Origin: Acidobacteriota bacterium
GTDB lineage: Bacteria > Acidobacteriota > Aminicenantia > Aminicenantales > Aminicenantaceae
Length of the DNA: 6,452 nt
Direction: 5' to 3'
NCBI GenBank assembly: GCA_030609975.1
Contig: JAUWSR010000227.1
Location: 1 to 6,452 of the forward strand
The position numbers were made by a program, and so were the translations under genes. Under the pieces are notes generated by a model that was not told the DNA's origin, did no database searches, and saw only the letters and a list, made by a program, of their open reading frames with translations. This document shows positions 6,311 through 6,452 of this stretch, piece after piece (position 1 is the stretch's first letter; each line of letters begins with the position of its first letter).

Positions 6311-6452
6311 TTACGGCAGTCCCAGCCGGTCCAGCAGTTCATCGATCCTCGGATCCTTCGGGATCTGCCAGGAATCCGTGGGAGTCACTCTGATCCAAGG
6401 TAAAAAGCTGTCTCTCTCCTCATAGGCCTTTTTCACCCACTCAAATGCTTGA
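6311..6452 (-). CDS. C-terminal end of a TPR-type protein, 5' part outside the window
   Basis: A minus-strand frame enters from the right edge and ends at a TAA (6311-6313), giving 46 residues. It contains AFEWVKKAYEERDSFL, then WIRVTP, and closes with DPRIDELLDRLGLP. This is the pattern of the last tetratricopeptide helix pair and tail (typically ...WLEKAYEER... followed by DPRF..LLRR.GLP) seen at the C-terminus of many TPR proteins, including ones fused to protein kinase, winged-helix or TolB-like domains in Acidobacteriota and related phyla. The upstream domains that would define the function are not visible. It lies 110 bp upstream of the repeat lipoprotein gene on the same strand; whether the two are cotranscribed is unclear. 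Confidence 0.7.
   Translation of the reverse strand, partial: QAFEWVKKAYEERDSFLPWIRVTPTDSWQIPKDPRIDELLDRLGLP

Noticed and set aside
1..6452. Mobile element, CRISPR array or tRNA
   Set aside because: I saw no transposase or integrase motifs, no regularly spaced direct repeats, no terminal inverted repeats and no cloverleaf-like sequence.

Overview
The window looks like chromosomal DNA of an uncultured Gram-negative, respiring bacterium. The evidence is secreted c-type cytochromes, an outer-membrane-barrel-like protein and a putative lipoprotein. A PadR regulator paired with a large orphan FtsX/MacB-type permease carrying an N-terminal prefix domain, plus a TPR-type protein end, recalls Acidobacteriota (including Aminicenantes-like lineages) and some FCB-group genomes. 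That placement is an inference from gene content only. There are no RNA genes, CRISPR arrays or insertion sequences.

Left block (1-2162, minus strand): a two-gene operon read right to left. The first gene encodes a secreted protein with a monoheme cytochrome c domain fused to a beta-strand-rich domain resembling a small outer-membrane barrel. The second, starting 5 nt after it, encodes a secreted multiheme cytochrome c with five CxxCH sites in the 332 residues visible; it runs off the left edge. Together they could pass electrons across the periplasm towards or through the outer membrane.

Middle block (2163-5342): a 239-bp divergent intergenic region with a promoter-like signal on each strand, followed on the plus strand by a small PadR-family repressor and, 13 nt later, an 869-residue permease. 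The permease has a cytoplasmic prefix domain and two FtsX modules, but no ATPase is encoded here. The regulator probably controls its own operon.

Right block (5343-6452, minus strand): three pieces. A 63-codon remnant of the C-terminus of a beta-lactamase-like serine hydrolase keeps the H-G-G motif but has lost everything upstream. Directly abutting it is a small exported, probably lipid-anchored, protein built from two diverged copies of a PEGA-like beta module. At the right edge lie the last 46 codons of a protein with a TPR-type C-terminus. The remnant and the abutting gene indicate past rearrangement in this part of the window.
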